Below are positions 1-8,147 of a stretch of 11,156 nt of DNA, one piece after another. The stretch covers positions 1 to 11,156 of the forward strand of contig CAMLJW010000148.1 of NCBI GenBank assembly GCA_946480485.1, written 5' to 3'. Made by a program: the position numbers and the translations under genes. The notes under the pieces were generated by a model. It saw nothing but the letters and a program-made list of their open reading frames with translations, had not been told where the DNA came from and ran no database searches. This stretch comes from an uncultured Streptomyces sp. GTDB taxonomy: Bacteria > Actinomycetota > Actinomycetes > Streptomycetales > Streptomycetaceae. Each line of letters opens with the position of its first letter. Positions within the stretch are counted from its first letter, which is position 1.

Positions 1-1
1 C

Positions 2-1747
<1,746 letters not shown>

Positions 1748-1779
1748 CCTCCGGGCGACGCGACAGCCCGCCGGGCGGA

Positions 1780-1827
1780 CGCACGCAGACGGGGCCGGTG
1801 CCTTTGGGTACCGGCCCCGTCCGTGCG
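1780..1827 (+). terminator. Hairpin terminator after clpC
   Basis: A perfect inner stem pairs 1789-1802 with 1807-1820 around a TTTG loop, including one G-T wobble. An outer stem CGCACG (1780-1785) pairs with CGTGCG (1822-1827). There is no T tract, which is common for Streptomyces terminators. It begins 33 bases after the clpC stop codon. Confidence 0.85.
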
Positions 1828-1828
1828 T

Positions 1829-1862
1829 TGATGCGTCCGTGTGTCTGATGCGTCCGTGTGTC
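1829..1862. repeat. Tandem duplication, 17 bp x 2
   Basis: TGATGCGTCCGTGTGTC occurs at 1829-1845 and again at 1846-1862 with no mismatch. It directly follows the clpC terminator hairpin and looks like a slippage duplication in non-coding DNA. Confidence 0.85.
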
Positions 1863-1889
1863 TGGTGCGGGTCAGGAAAGCCGGCCGTC

Positions 1890-2325
1890 CTAGAGGTCTT
1901 CTCGGCGTGGCCGCCCGAAGAGATCGGCGACGCTGTTGCCTATGTTCGCGATGATCGTGTGGCCGGTGGCCGCGATCTCGGGGCGCTTGGCGGTCTTGTA
2001 GACGGCCGCATCGATATGTCGCCCTGGGGCGTGATGCGGACCGTCTCGTTGCCGAACCTTTTCCCCGACTCGCCGTCCGCCTGGAGGAACCAGCGCTCGG
2101 CTTCCCACCGCTCACGCCACCCGGCCTCGGTGAGCTGCGCCGTCTCGAGGTTGTGACGGGTGCCCAGCAGACGTTTGCACGCCACGCACGACATGCACCC
2201 GGCCCGCTTGCCCCACTCGCTCGTGCCGGCGTCCAGGCCGTAGATGGTCAGCGGAGCTTCTTGACGACGTAGCCCCCGTCACATTCCCGGGACTCATGAT
2301 CTTGCGCACCGGTGACATGTCGCAC
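1890..2325 (-). pseudogene. Twice-frameshifted remnant, possibly of a transposase-like protein
   Basis: Three minus-strand frames join into one plausible protein if two frameshifts are allowed. The first piece ends GGYVVKKLR at 2248. Adding one base near 2254 continues as LTIYGLDAGTSEWGKRAGC, then SCVACKRLLGTRHNLET and a tryptophan-rich stretch, until about 2012. A shift there gives AAVYKTAKRPEIAATG and ends at a stop codon at 1890 after FGRPRREDL. The middle piece, with its CxxC pair, reminds me of the N-terminal half of actinobacterial IS200/IS605-type transposase proteins, but this is from memory and weak. The tail is unrecognised. No ribosome binding site or convincing start is visible; the 5' limit (GTG at 2325) is a guess. 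The surrounding DNA is less GC-rich than the flanking genes. Confidence 0.4.
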
Positions 2326-2330
2326 AGGCG

Positions 2331-2520
2331 ATTTGTCCGATACTAGGCGGAATAGTGGACAGGGTTGGCTGGACAAAACGGACACTTCATTCAAGGGTCG
2401 GTGAGGTGTCCGGATGTCGTGCCGGACGGATGCGCGGAAATGGGCGGCTGCTGGCCCGAGCCCTCTTCGCATGGGGAGTAAATCACCACTCAAGGATCAA
2501 AGTGGATTGATTGCCCACTA
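2331..2520. other. Non-coding stretch with repeated GGACA/TGTCC motifs
   Basis: No gene is visible. TGTCC at 2334-2338 and GGACA at 2357-2361, 2371-2375 and 2380-2384 cluster here, and GGACAC (2380-2385) is inverted as GTGTCC (2406-2411). The transcription start for the downstream peptidase gene should lie here or in the following leader, but I could not pick a convincing -35/-10 pair. GC is visibly lower than in the coding regions. Confidence 0.3.
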
Positions 2521-2689
2521 AGCGTTCTTGTCTGTCAAGAAGTAGGAAGCTTCGGTCTCATATACGACTTAGGGTCGTAGATCGCCGTTTTGGTGGATTA
2601 CAGAGGCGGGGGTTACCAAGGGATGGCCCACCCGGTGGCTGCCTGTTGAGCCGGGTGGTTTTTTCCGGCCATCTCCTGGAGGTACCCCC
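2521..2689 (+). promoter_or_regulatory. Structured 5' leader of the M23 peptidase gene (candidate riboswitch or attenuator)
   Basis: Several hairpins follow one another: TTCTTG/CAAGAA (2525-2530 with 2536-2541), TACGAC/GTCGTA (2563-2568 with 2574-2579) and a terminator-like stem with a T6 tract (2628-2664). The ribosome binding site GGAGG (2678-2682) follows only 13 bases after the T tract. The segment ATCGCC...GGCGGGGGTTACC (2581-2617) recalls the 5' half of ydaO-type c-di-AMP riboswitches, a class known upstream of cell-wall hydrolase genes such as rpfA in Streptomyces. I cannot find the second half (GGGTGAAT and CAGCTAACC-like elements), so the class is unassigned. The 5' end is arbitrary. 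Confidence 0.5.
2628..2664 (+). terminator. Intrinsic terminator in the leader, just before the peptidase RBS
   Basis: CCACCCGG (2628-2635) pairs with CCGGGTGG (2651-2658), followed at once by six T (2659-2664). A true T tract is unusual in this GC-rich genus. The position, before the start codon of the next gene and far from any upstream gene, suggests conditional attenuation. Upstream GGTGG (2592-2596) could pair with CCACC (2628-2632) as an antiterminator. Confidence 0.65.
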
Positions 2690-3379
2690 ATGTCGAAACG
2701 CGCCACGTCCCACCGCCCCGCCGCGTCCCTGCTCCGCACACGGACGGCCGTCGTGGCCGTCGGCCTGGGCGTCTCGGCCGCGCTGGGTGCCGGGGTAGCG
2801 TCCGCCGCCGACGGTCAGGCGAGCGTCGCGCTGCCGGGTGCCACCGCCGCTTCCGTGAAGGCTCAGGCCGCCGCCCAGGAGAAGGCCGCCGCTAGCGCCG
2901 AGCAGGTCGCCGTCAAGAAGGCCGTGGTCAAGCAGGTCGCCGTCAAGAAGGCCGCGAATCCCTCCTGGATCGACCCGGTCAAGAAGTACAAGCTCTCCGC
3001 GAGCTTCGCCCAGGCCGGCAGCAGGTGGGTGTCCACCCACTCCGGCCAGGACTTCGCTGTCGCCTCCGGCACCAATGTCCTCGCCGCACACGGCGGCACC
3101 GTCGTGAAGGTGGGCGGCAACGGCGCCGGCGACGGACCCGCGTACGGCAACGCCGTCGTCATCAAGCACGGCAACGGCATCTACTCGCAGTACGCCCACC
3201 TCTCACGGGTCAACGTGAAGGTCGGGCAGGTCGTCGCCACCGGTCAGAACATCGCGCTGTCCGGCAACACCGGCAACTCCAGCGGTCCCCACCTGCACTT
3301 CGAGATCCGTACGACGGCCAACTACGGCTCCGCGATCGACCCCGTCAAGTTCCTGCGCTCGAAGGGCGTCGCGGTCTGA
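2690..3379 (+). CDS. Secreted M23-family metallopeptidase (cell-wall hydrolase)
   Basis: This 229-residue exported peptidase probably cleaves peptide cross-links of peptidoglycan outside the membrane. A Sec-type signal peptide has a basic N region (KR, R, R), a hydrophobic core (about 19-36) and likely cleavage at ASA|AD (39/40). An alanine- and lysine-rich linker (about 55-90) contains a duplicated QVAVKKA. The M23 domain fills the rest: zinc ligands H117 and D121 (HSGQD), H170 (YAHL) and H201/H203 (GPHLHFE), all present, so it should be active. ATG at 2690 is supported by GGAGG seven bases upstream. It is preceded by a structured leader and ends 23 bases from the convergent TetR gene. No LysM, SLT or other wall-binding domain is present. 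The family is certain; the exact bond cut is not. Confidence 0.95.
   Translation: MSKRATSHRPAASLLRTRTAVVAVGLGVSAALGAGVASAADGQASVALPGATAASVKAQAAAQEKAAASAEQVAVKKAVVKQVAVKKAANPSWIDPVKKYKLSASFAQAGSRWVSTHSGQDFAVASGTNVLAAHGGTVVKVGGNGAGDGPAYGNAVVIKHGNGIYSQYAHLSRVNVKVGQVVATGQNIALSGNTGNSSGPHLHFEIRTTANYGSAIDPVKFLRSKGVAV
2901..2954 (+). repeat. 24-bp direct repeat inside the peptidase linker
   Basis: The 24 bases at 2901-2924 recur exactly at 2931-2954 (period 30). They encode the duplicated EQVAVKKA/KQVAVKKA of the lysine-rich linker. Identity at synonymous positions points to a recent in-frame duplication. Confidence 0.9.
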
Positions 3380-3393
3380 CAGGCGTCGCGGTC
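3365..3393. repeat. 12-bp direct repeat spanning the peptidase stop codon
   Basis: GGCGTCGCGGTC occurs at 3365-3376, where it encodes the last residues GVAV, and at 3382-3393 just after the TGA. The 17-bp period suggests a small duplication of the gene end. No terminator hairpin is evident in the 23 bases between the two convergent genes. Confidence 0.7.
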
Positions 3394-3402
3394 CGAAGTG
3401 CT

Positions 3403-3981
3403 TCACTCTTTGGGCGTGTTGGCCCGGGTGATCAGCTCGGTGGCGACCTCGAGGATGGCCTGGCGCTTCTCCTCCGGGCCGCCTTCGAGATCCTTGAGGG
3501 CGAGCATCCCCGCGTGCACCGAGAACAGGGCGCTGAAGCAGCGGACCTGATCGGCCATCGTGGCATCCGGGTCCTTGAGCAGGTCCAGCATGCGGATCAT
3601 GCGGTCCCTGAAGTCCTCGCCGGTGCGCAGCTCGCGCACGGTCGCCTGGTTCTCCTGCATGAAGCGGAACAGGGGGGCCGCGCAGCTGAGGGCCTTGCTG
3701 TAGCGGTTCAGGATCTCGTGCTTCGTTTCCAGCGTGCGCGGCTGTCGCTTGCCCCACTCGATCAGCTCGTCCAAGGGCCTGGACAGGTCCTGGAACAGGC
3801 TCACGAGGATCTCTTCCTTCGTCTTGAAGTGGTAGTAGAGCGCCGCCTTCGTGACATCCAGCCGTTCGGCGATCTCGCGCAGGGACGTCTTGTCGTAGCC
3901 CTGCTCGGCGAAAAGTTCGAGGGCCACGTCCTGGATGCGCTGGCGGGTGTCCCCGCGGCGCTGCTGCCTGCTGCCGCCCAT
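3403..3981 (-). CDS. TetR/AcrR-family transcriptional regulator
   Basis: A 192-residue DNA-binding repressor. The N-terminal TetR domain (about 13-60) has the usual order: IQDVALELFAEQGYDKTSLREIAERL, then the recognition helix and the signature VTKAALYYHFKTKEEIL (43-59). The C-terminal part (about 65-190) is the ligand-binding and dimer region and carries no further recognisable motif. ATG at 3981 is chosen because GAGGAG lies eight bases upstream; the open frame continues upstream but only as antisense of the MFS gene. It is divergent from the MFS exporter, with two similar inverted repeats between them, so it very likely represses both the exporter and itself, released by an exported compound. 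The ligand is unknown. Confidence 0.93.
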   Translation of the reverse strand: MGGSRQQRRGDTRQRIQDVALELFAEQGYDKTSLREIAERLDVTKAALYYHFKTKEEILVSLFQDLSRPLDELIEWGKRQPRTLETKHEILNRYSKALSCAAPLFRFMQENQATVRELRTGEDFRDRMIRMLDLLKDPDATMADQVRCFSALFSVHAGMLALKDLEGGPEEKRQAILEVATELITRANTPKE

Positions 3982-4036
3982 CGTGGCTGCTCCTCGAGCT
4001 CGTGTTCGGGTCGCGTGGTCGGGTAAAGAAAAACCT

Positions 4037-4054
4037 ACTTGACGACCGGCTAGT
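4037..4054. promoter_or_regulatory. Candidate TetR operator 1, overlapping the exporter -35
   Basis: An imperfect inverted repeat, ACTTGACGACCGGCTAGT, centred between 4045 and 4046. It resembles operator 2 (13 of 18 positions the same when 4038-4055 is aligned with 4082-4099). It contains the proposed -35 TTGACG of the exporter promoter. Confidence 0.6.
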
Positions 4055-4067
4055 TGGCGTCTAGCTT
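4039..4067 (+). promoter_or_regulatory. Candidate promoter of the MFS gene
   Basis: TTGACG (4039-4044), a 17-base spacer and TAGCTT (4062-4067) resemble a housekeeping sigma (HrdB-type) promoter. The transcription start would be near 4074, giving a leader of roughly 80 bases. Confidence 0.5.
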
Positions 4068-4070
4068 CCC

Positions 4071-4100
4071 AGTGTAGCCAGCTTGCCGGGCGGCAAGTAA
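4071..4100 (-). promoter_or_regulatory. Candidate promoter of the TetR gene
   Basis: On the minus strand, TTACTT (4100-4095), an 18-base spacer and TACACT (4076-4071). The -35 overlaps operator 2, which would allow self-repression. Confidence 0.45.
4082..4097. promoter_or_regulatory. Candidate TetR operator 2, overlapping the TetR-gene -35
   Basis: A perfect inverted repeat: CTTGCC (4082-4087), GGGC, GGCAAG (4092-4097). It is centred 44 bp from operator 1 and shares the CTTG-C-G...CGGC-AGT pattern. Confidence 0.65.
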
Positions 4101-4152
4101 GTGTGAGTGCGGTGCGGTACCCAAGTGCCGGGCGCGCACGGGAGTGGGGACA

Positions 4153-5745
4153 GTGGTGGACACGGAGACAGTGGATGTGGACGGCGCGGGCGAACAACCC
4201 AGAAGTGTGCGCGTTGTCCTGCTCGCGCTGATGATCGCGATGCTGCTCGCGATGCTCGACAACATGATCATCGGGACCGCCATGCCGACGATCGTGGGTG
4301 AGCTGCGCGGACTCGAGCATCTGTCCTGGGTCGTTACGGCGTACACGCTCGCCACCGCCGCCTCTACCCCGATCTGGGGCAAGATCGGTGACATGTACGG
4401 GCGCAAGGGCGCCTTCATGACCTCGATCGTGATCTTCCTGATCGGGTCCGCGCTGAGCGGTATGGCGCAGAGCATGGGGCAGCTCATCGGCTTCCGTGCG
4501 ATCCAGGGGCTGGGTGCCGGTGGTCTGATGGTCGGCGTCATGGCGATCATCGGCGACCTGATACCGCCCCGGGAGCGCGGCAAGTACCAGGGCATGATGG
4601 TCGGGGTGATGGCGCTCGCCATGATCGGCGGACCGCTGGTCGGCGGCACCATCACCGACAACTGGGGCTGGCGCTGGTCCTTCTACATCAACCTGCCGCT
4701 CGGAGTCGTGGCGCTGCTCGCCGTCAGCGCCGTACTGCATCTGCCCAAGAAGCGGTCGCAGGGCCGGATCGACTACCTGGGCGCCGCACTGCTGACCGTC
4801 GGCATCACCTCGATCGTGCTCGTCACCACCTGGGGTGGCAGCGAGTACGCATGGGGCTCGGCCGTGATCATTGAGCTGATCGGGACAGGGGTCGCCGCGC
4901 TGGTGGGCTTCGTCTTCGTGCAGACCAGGGCCGCCGAGCCGGTCATGCCGCTGCACATCTTCCGCAGCCGCAACTTCACCCTGATGTCGGTCATCGGCTT
5001 CATCACCGGGTTCGTGATGTTCGGTGCGGTACTGTTCCTGCCGCTATACCAGCAGTCGGTGCAGGGGGCGTCCGCGACCAACTCCGGGTTGCTGTTGCTG
5101 CCGATGCTCGGTGCGATGATGGTCACCTCGATGTTCGCCGGGCGGGTCACCACCGGGTCCGGCAGGTACAAGGCCTTCCCGATCGTCGGCGGCGCCTTGA
5201 TGACGGTCGGTCTGTTCCTGCTCGCGCAGATGGACACCGGGACGACCCGGCTGACCTCGGGTCTGTACATGGCGCTCCTGGGCGCAGGCATGGGTTGCCT
5301 GATGCAGATCACCATGCTGGTGGCACAGAACAGCGTCGAGATGAAGGACATGGGCGTCGCGTCCTCGTCCACAACCCTGTTCCGTACGCTCGGCTCGTCC
5401 TTCGGCGTCGCCATCATGGGCGCGCTGTTCAACAACCGCGTGCAGGACGTGATGGCCGAGCGCGCCGGTGCCCTCGGCTCCAGGGCCACCGAGCGGTCCG
5501 CGCAACTGGACGCGGCGAGCCTGGCCAAGCTGCCGGACGCGGCCCGTGAGGCCTATCAGCATGCGGTGTCCTCCGGTACGCACTCGGCGTTCCTCCTCGG
5601 CTCGATCGTGACGGTGATCGCTCTGGTCGCCGCGGTGTTCGTGAAGGAGGTCCCACTGCGGGGTGCGGGCGCGCCGAAGCCGGCCGCAACGGCAGCGGGC
5701 GGCGGTGACGTCCCCTCGAAGGAGGCACTGGCGGACACCGTCTGA
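4153..5745 (+). CDS. MFS drug-efflux transporter, DHA2 family (14 TM, EmrB/QacA type)
   Basis: A membrane exporter of about 530 residues, probably a proton-coupled antiporter for a toxic or self-made small molecule. Visible features are a short acidic N terminus; TM1 ending in LLAMLDNMIIGTAMPTIVG (the LD and the P of family motif D1); the TM2-3 loop with motif A (GKIGDMYGRKGA); a TM5 motif C region (IGGPLVGG) followed by WGWRWSFYINLPLG, characteristic of DHA2 proteins; and further hydrophobic segments consistent with 14 helices, then a soluble tail rich in G, A and P. GTG at 4153 is chosen because GGGAG lies eight bases before it; GTG at 4144 or 4156 is also possible. It is divergent from the TetR gene and convergent with cseC. 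The substrate cannot be read from sequence. Confidence 0.93.
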   Translation: MVDTETVDVDGAGEQPRSVRVVLLALMIAMLLAMLDNMIIGTAMPTIVGELRGLEHLSWVVTAYTLATAASTPIWGKIGDMYGRKGAFMTSIVIFLIGSALSGMAQSMGQLIGFRAIQGLGAGGLMVGVMAIIGDLIPPRERGKYQGMMVGVMALAMIGGPLVGGTITDNWGWRWSFYINLPLGVVALLAVSAVLHLPKKRSQGRIDYLGAALLTVGITSIVLVTTWGGSEYAWGSAVIIELIGTGVAALVGFVFVQTRAAEPVMPLHIFRSRNFTLMSVIGFITGFVMFGAVLFLPLYQQSVQGASATNSGLLLLPMLGAMMVTSMFAGRVTTGSGRYKAFPIVGGALMTVGLFLLAQMDTGTTRLTSGLYMALLGAGMGCLMQITMLVAQNSVEMKDMGVASSSTTLFRTLGSSFGVAIMGALFNNRVQDVMAERAGALGSRATERSAQLDAASLAKLPDAAREAYQHAVSSGTHSAFLLGSIVTVIALVAAVFVKEVPLRGAGAPKPAATAAGGGDVPSKEALADTV

Positions 5746-5953
5746 CCCGCTCTCTCGCTCCTTGGTTCCTCTTCCAGGGGCACTACAGCAAGCACAGGGA
5801 AAAACCCGAGCCCGGAGTTTCTGCAGGAGCCCCAGGAGCGGCCGTAGCACTGTGGTCGGGCGGAGCGGGGCGGCGGGCCGCGGCCGGCATGGCGACCTGC
5901 CGAAGACCTGTTGCAGCAGAGGGCCGCACCGGCGAGCGGGCCGCATCGGCGCC
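5746..5953. other. Convergent intergenic region between the exporter and cseC
   Basis: No gene is visible. An imperfect direct repeat GGGCCGCAYCGGCG (5921-5934 and 5938-5951, one mismatch, 17-bp period) lies just past the cseC stop. A 3-bp stem next to an A5/T5 run (5800-5815) is too weak to call a terminator. Confidence 0.5.
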
Positions 5954-7303
5954 CTACACCGGCAGCCTCTGGCCGCTCCCCGTGTTCGTCGGCGCGTGCT
6001 CCGGCAGCCACAGCACCGCCACCGCACCCTCCGCGGGCACATCCTCCGGCACCCCCGCGGGACGTATGTTGCGGAAGGTGAGCCGGGCGCCCAGCACCCG
6101 GGCCTGGCCGGCCGCGATGGTCAGGCCCAGGCCGTGGCCGTGGCCCGCGCGGTCGGTGCTGCCGGTACGGAATCGGCTCGGGCCGTCGGCGAGCAGCTCC
6201 TCGGGGAAGCCGGGCCCGTGGTCGCGCACGCGGATGACCCGGCCCTCCACCGTGACCTCGGTGGGCGGCCTGCCGTGCTTGGCGGCGTTGACCAGCAAGT
6301 TGATGAGGATCCGCTCCAGACGGCGGGGATCGGTGGTGACCTCCGACTCGTGCACCACCCGTACCTCGATGTCCGCGTCCTTCGCCGCCACCCGCCGTCT
6401 CACGAACTCGCCGAGCATGATGCCCTGCAACTCGGCCCGCTCGGAGGCGCTGTCCAGCCGCGCCACCTCCAGGACGTCCTCGACGAGCGTGCGCATCGCC
6501 TGCACCCGGTCCCGTACGAGCTCCGTCGGCCGGCCCGGCGGCAGCAGTTCGGCCGCCGTGAGCAGCCCGGTCACCGGCGTGCGCAGCTCGTGCGCGATGT
6601 CGGCGGTCACCCGGCGCTCGGCCTCGAGGCGCTGGCTGAGCGCGTCCGCCATCGCGTCCACGGCCCGCGCGAGGTCGTCTGTCTCGTCCCGTACGACTCC
6701 GCCGATGGCGTCACGCACCCGTACGTCCGTCTCGCCCTGCGCGACCCGCCGGGCCGCCGTGGCCGCATGGCGGAGCCGTCGCGAGAGCTGTCCGCCGATC
6801 AGCACGCCGAGCGCGCAGCCACCGAAGACGACCGTGATCGAACCGATCAGAAGTGCCTGCTCGAGGTCTTTTATCACGGTGGCGTTGCGGTCGGTGAACT
6901 CCGTGTGCAGCGACAGGATCCGGCCGTCCTTGAGGGGCACGGCCGCCCAGATGTCGGGCATGCCGTCCGGGTGCTCCGACACGTAGGTGGCCCGTCGGCC
7001 GGCCGTGGCCTTCGCCAGCAGGTCCTTCGGTATGCCCGGGGCATTGATCTTGATGCCGGGGAAGTTCGCCCGCCCGGACGTCTCGTAGTTCCGCTGCGCG
7101 ATCTGGACGCGCTCGTCCGCGAGGTCGCGCGCGTTGTCAAGCATCGAGACACGGGCGGCGTTGTGCACGACCAGGCTCAGCGCGACGGCCACCAGCGCCC
7201 CGACCGCCGCGATCGCGGCGCTGAGCTTCCACATGATTCCCGTACGCAGATTCGGGCGCCCGAATCTGCGGCGTCGGTCCGGGATCTCGATCGTCCCCCG
7301 CAC
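5954..7303 (-). CDS. cseC: Sensor histidine kinase CseC
   Basis: A 449-residue membrane kinase that senses cell-envelope damage and phosphorylates CseB. TM1 (about 26-47) and TM2 (about 151-172) enclose a sensor domain of about 100 residues on the outside. A HAMP linker (about 172-225) is followed by the H box TADIAHELRTP with phospho-acceptor H238. The ATPase domain has an N box (INLLVNAAKH, 334-343), a G1 box (DHGPGF, 361-366) and a G2 box (GHGLGL, 389-394). The gene starts with GTG at 7303, seven bases after the cseB stop; the RBS is weak (GCGGA), so translational coupling to cseB is likely. ATG at codon 24 is an alternative start. A perfect 26-bp palindrome lies at codons 12-20. The last gene of the sigE operon; assignment rests on both motifs and gene order. 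Confidence 0.95.
   Translation of the reverse strand: MRGTIEIPDRRRRFGRPNLRTGIMWKLSAAIAAVGALVAVALSLVVHNAARVSMLDNARDLADERVQIAQRNYETSGRANFPGIKINAPGIPKDLLAKATAGRRATYVSEHPDGMPDIWAAVPLKDGRILSLHTEFTDRNATVIKDLEQALLIGSITVVFGGCALGVLIGGQLSRRLRHAATAARRVAQGETDVRVRDAIGGVVRDETDDLARAVDAMADALSQRLEAERRVTADIAHELRTPVTGLLTAAELLPPGRPTELVRDRVQAMRTLVEDVLEVARLDSASERAELQGIMLGEFVRRRVAAKDADIEVRVVHESEVTTDPRRLERILINLLVNAAKHGRPPTEVTVEGRVIRVRDHGPGFPEELLADGPSRFRTGSTDRAGHGHGLGLTIAAGQARVLGARLTFRNIRPAGVPEDVPAEGAVAVLWLPEHAPTNTGSGQRLPV
7245..7270. repeat. Perfect 26-bp palindrome within the 5' end of cseC
   Basis: CGCAGATTCGGGC (7245-7257) is followed directly by its exact reverse complement (7258-7270). In cseC it encodes residues FGRPNLR and neighbours, ahead of TM1. 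In RNA it could form a long hairpin about 33 bases after the start codon; in DNA it could bind a dimeric protein. Confidence 0.95.
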
Positions 7304-7310
7304 GTTCCGC

Positions 7311-8027
7311 TCAGCCCTTCAGCTTGTAGCCGAAACCGCGGACTGTCTCGATCCGGTCCTGGCCGATCTTCGTACGCAACCGCTGCACATGGACGTCGAC
7401 GACTCGGGTGTCGCCGCCCCACCCGTAGTCCCACACCCGCTCCAGGAGTTTGTCGCGCGACAGGACCGTGCCGGGCGCGGACGAGAACTCCAGGAGCAGC
7501 CGCATCTCGGTGGGTGTCAGCGCCACCGGCGCACCGCCCCTGCGGACCTCCATGCCCTCGGTGTCGATCTCCAGGTCGCCATCTCCGAACGACAGCACAC
7601 CGCCGCCGACGGACGACGAGCCCTCGGCCCCGGCGGCGGAACCCGGGCCGCTCGCGTGCCCGAAGCGCCGCAGCACCGCGCGGATCCGGGCGACCAGGAC
7701 AGCTCCGTCGAAGGGCTTCGTCACGTAGTCGTCGGCGCCTGCCTCAAGGCCGAGGACGACATCGATCGAGTCGGCGCGCGCCGACAGCATGATCACCGGG
7801 ACCGTGGAATCGTCGCGGATGCGGCGGCACAGCGAGACACCGTCCAGGCCCGGCACCATCACGTCCAGCAGCGCGATGTCGGGCCGGTTCCCGCGGAACG
7901 CCTCAAGGCCGGACAGCCCGTCGGGCATGGCGGTGACCACGAAGCCGTCGCGCTCCAGCGCGAGTTGGGTGGCCTCGCGGATGACGTCGTCGTCCTCGAC
8001 GAACAGGACATGGGTCTGCTCTGCCAT
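7311..8027 (-). CDS. cseB: OmpR-family response regulator CseB
   Basis: A 238-residue cytoplasmic regulator that activates sigE transcription when phosphorylated by CseC. The receiver domain (about 5-118) has the acidic pocket EDD (11-13), phospho-acceptor D55 in ALLDVMVPG, S82 at the switch position and K104 (YVTKPF). A glycine/serine-rich linker (about 125-147) follows, longer than in many OmpR relatives. The C-terminal winged helix (about 150-237) shows LTPTEMRLL, RVVDVHVQRLRTKIG and IETVRGFGYKL. ATG at 8027 has only a weak GAGAG RBS. A 120-base gap separates it from cseA, and seven bases separate it from cseC. Direct repeats upstream of sigE are candidate binding sites for this protein. 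Confidence 0.96.
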   Translation of the reverse strand: MAEQTHVLFVEDDDVIREATQLALERDGFVVTAMPDGLSGLEAFRGNRPDIALLDVMVPGLDGVSLCRRIRDDSTVPVIMLSARADSIDVVLGLEAGADDYVTKPFDGAVLVARIRAVLRRFGHASGPGSAAGAEGSSSVGGGVLSFGDGDLEIDTEGMEVRRGGAPVALTPTEMRLLLEFSSAPGTVLSRDKLLERVWDYGWGGDTRVVDVHVQRLRTKIGQDRIETVRGFGYKLKG

Positions 8028-8147
8028 CCGGTGCTCTCAGTTCTCCGTGGGTCTCGGTCGGTCTCGGTGGCGGTGGGGCCGCAGGTCGGCTGGGGGTCTC
8101 GGGGTTTTCGGCATGTTCCGTCGTTGGTTTTCGTTCGGTGGGGTCGA
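8028..8147 (-). other. cseA-cseB intergenic region with CCGAGACC repeats
   Basis: This unusually long gap for an operon holds three copies of GGTCTCGG on the plus strand (8050-8057, 8060-8067, 8095-8102; CCGAGACC on the transcribed strand). No inverted partner or gene is seen. The role is unknown. Confidence 0.5.

Noticed and set aside
2521..2689. Firm ydaO (c-di-AMP) riboswitch call for the peptidase leader
   Set aside because: Only the 5' half resembles the class; the downstream conserved elements are not found, so it is reported as an unassigned leader.
3982..4956. Upstream extension of the TetR gene frame across the MFS gene
   Set aside because: The extension is antisense to the exporter and low-complexity; the TetR start at 3981 has a strong RBS and the normal family N terminus.
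5800..5815. Possible intrinsic terminator of cseC (stem next to T5 on the minus strand)
   Set aside because: The stem is only three base pairs, too weak to support a terminator call.
5663..7792. Long plus-strand open frame (709 codons) opposite cseC and cseB
   Set aside because: Antisense shadow of high-GC codon bias: arginine/proline/alanine-rich low-complexity product, no RBS, and it spans two well-identified genes on the other strand.
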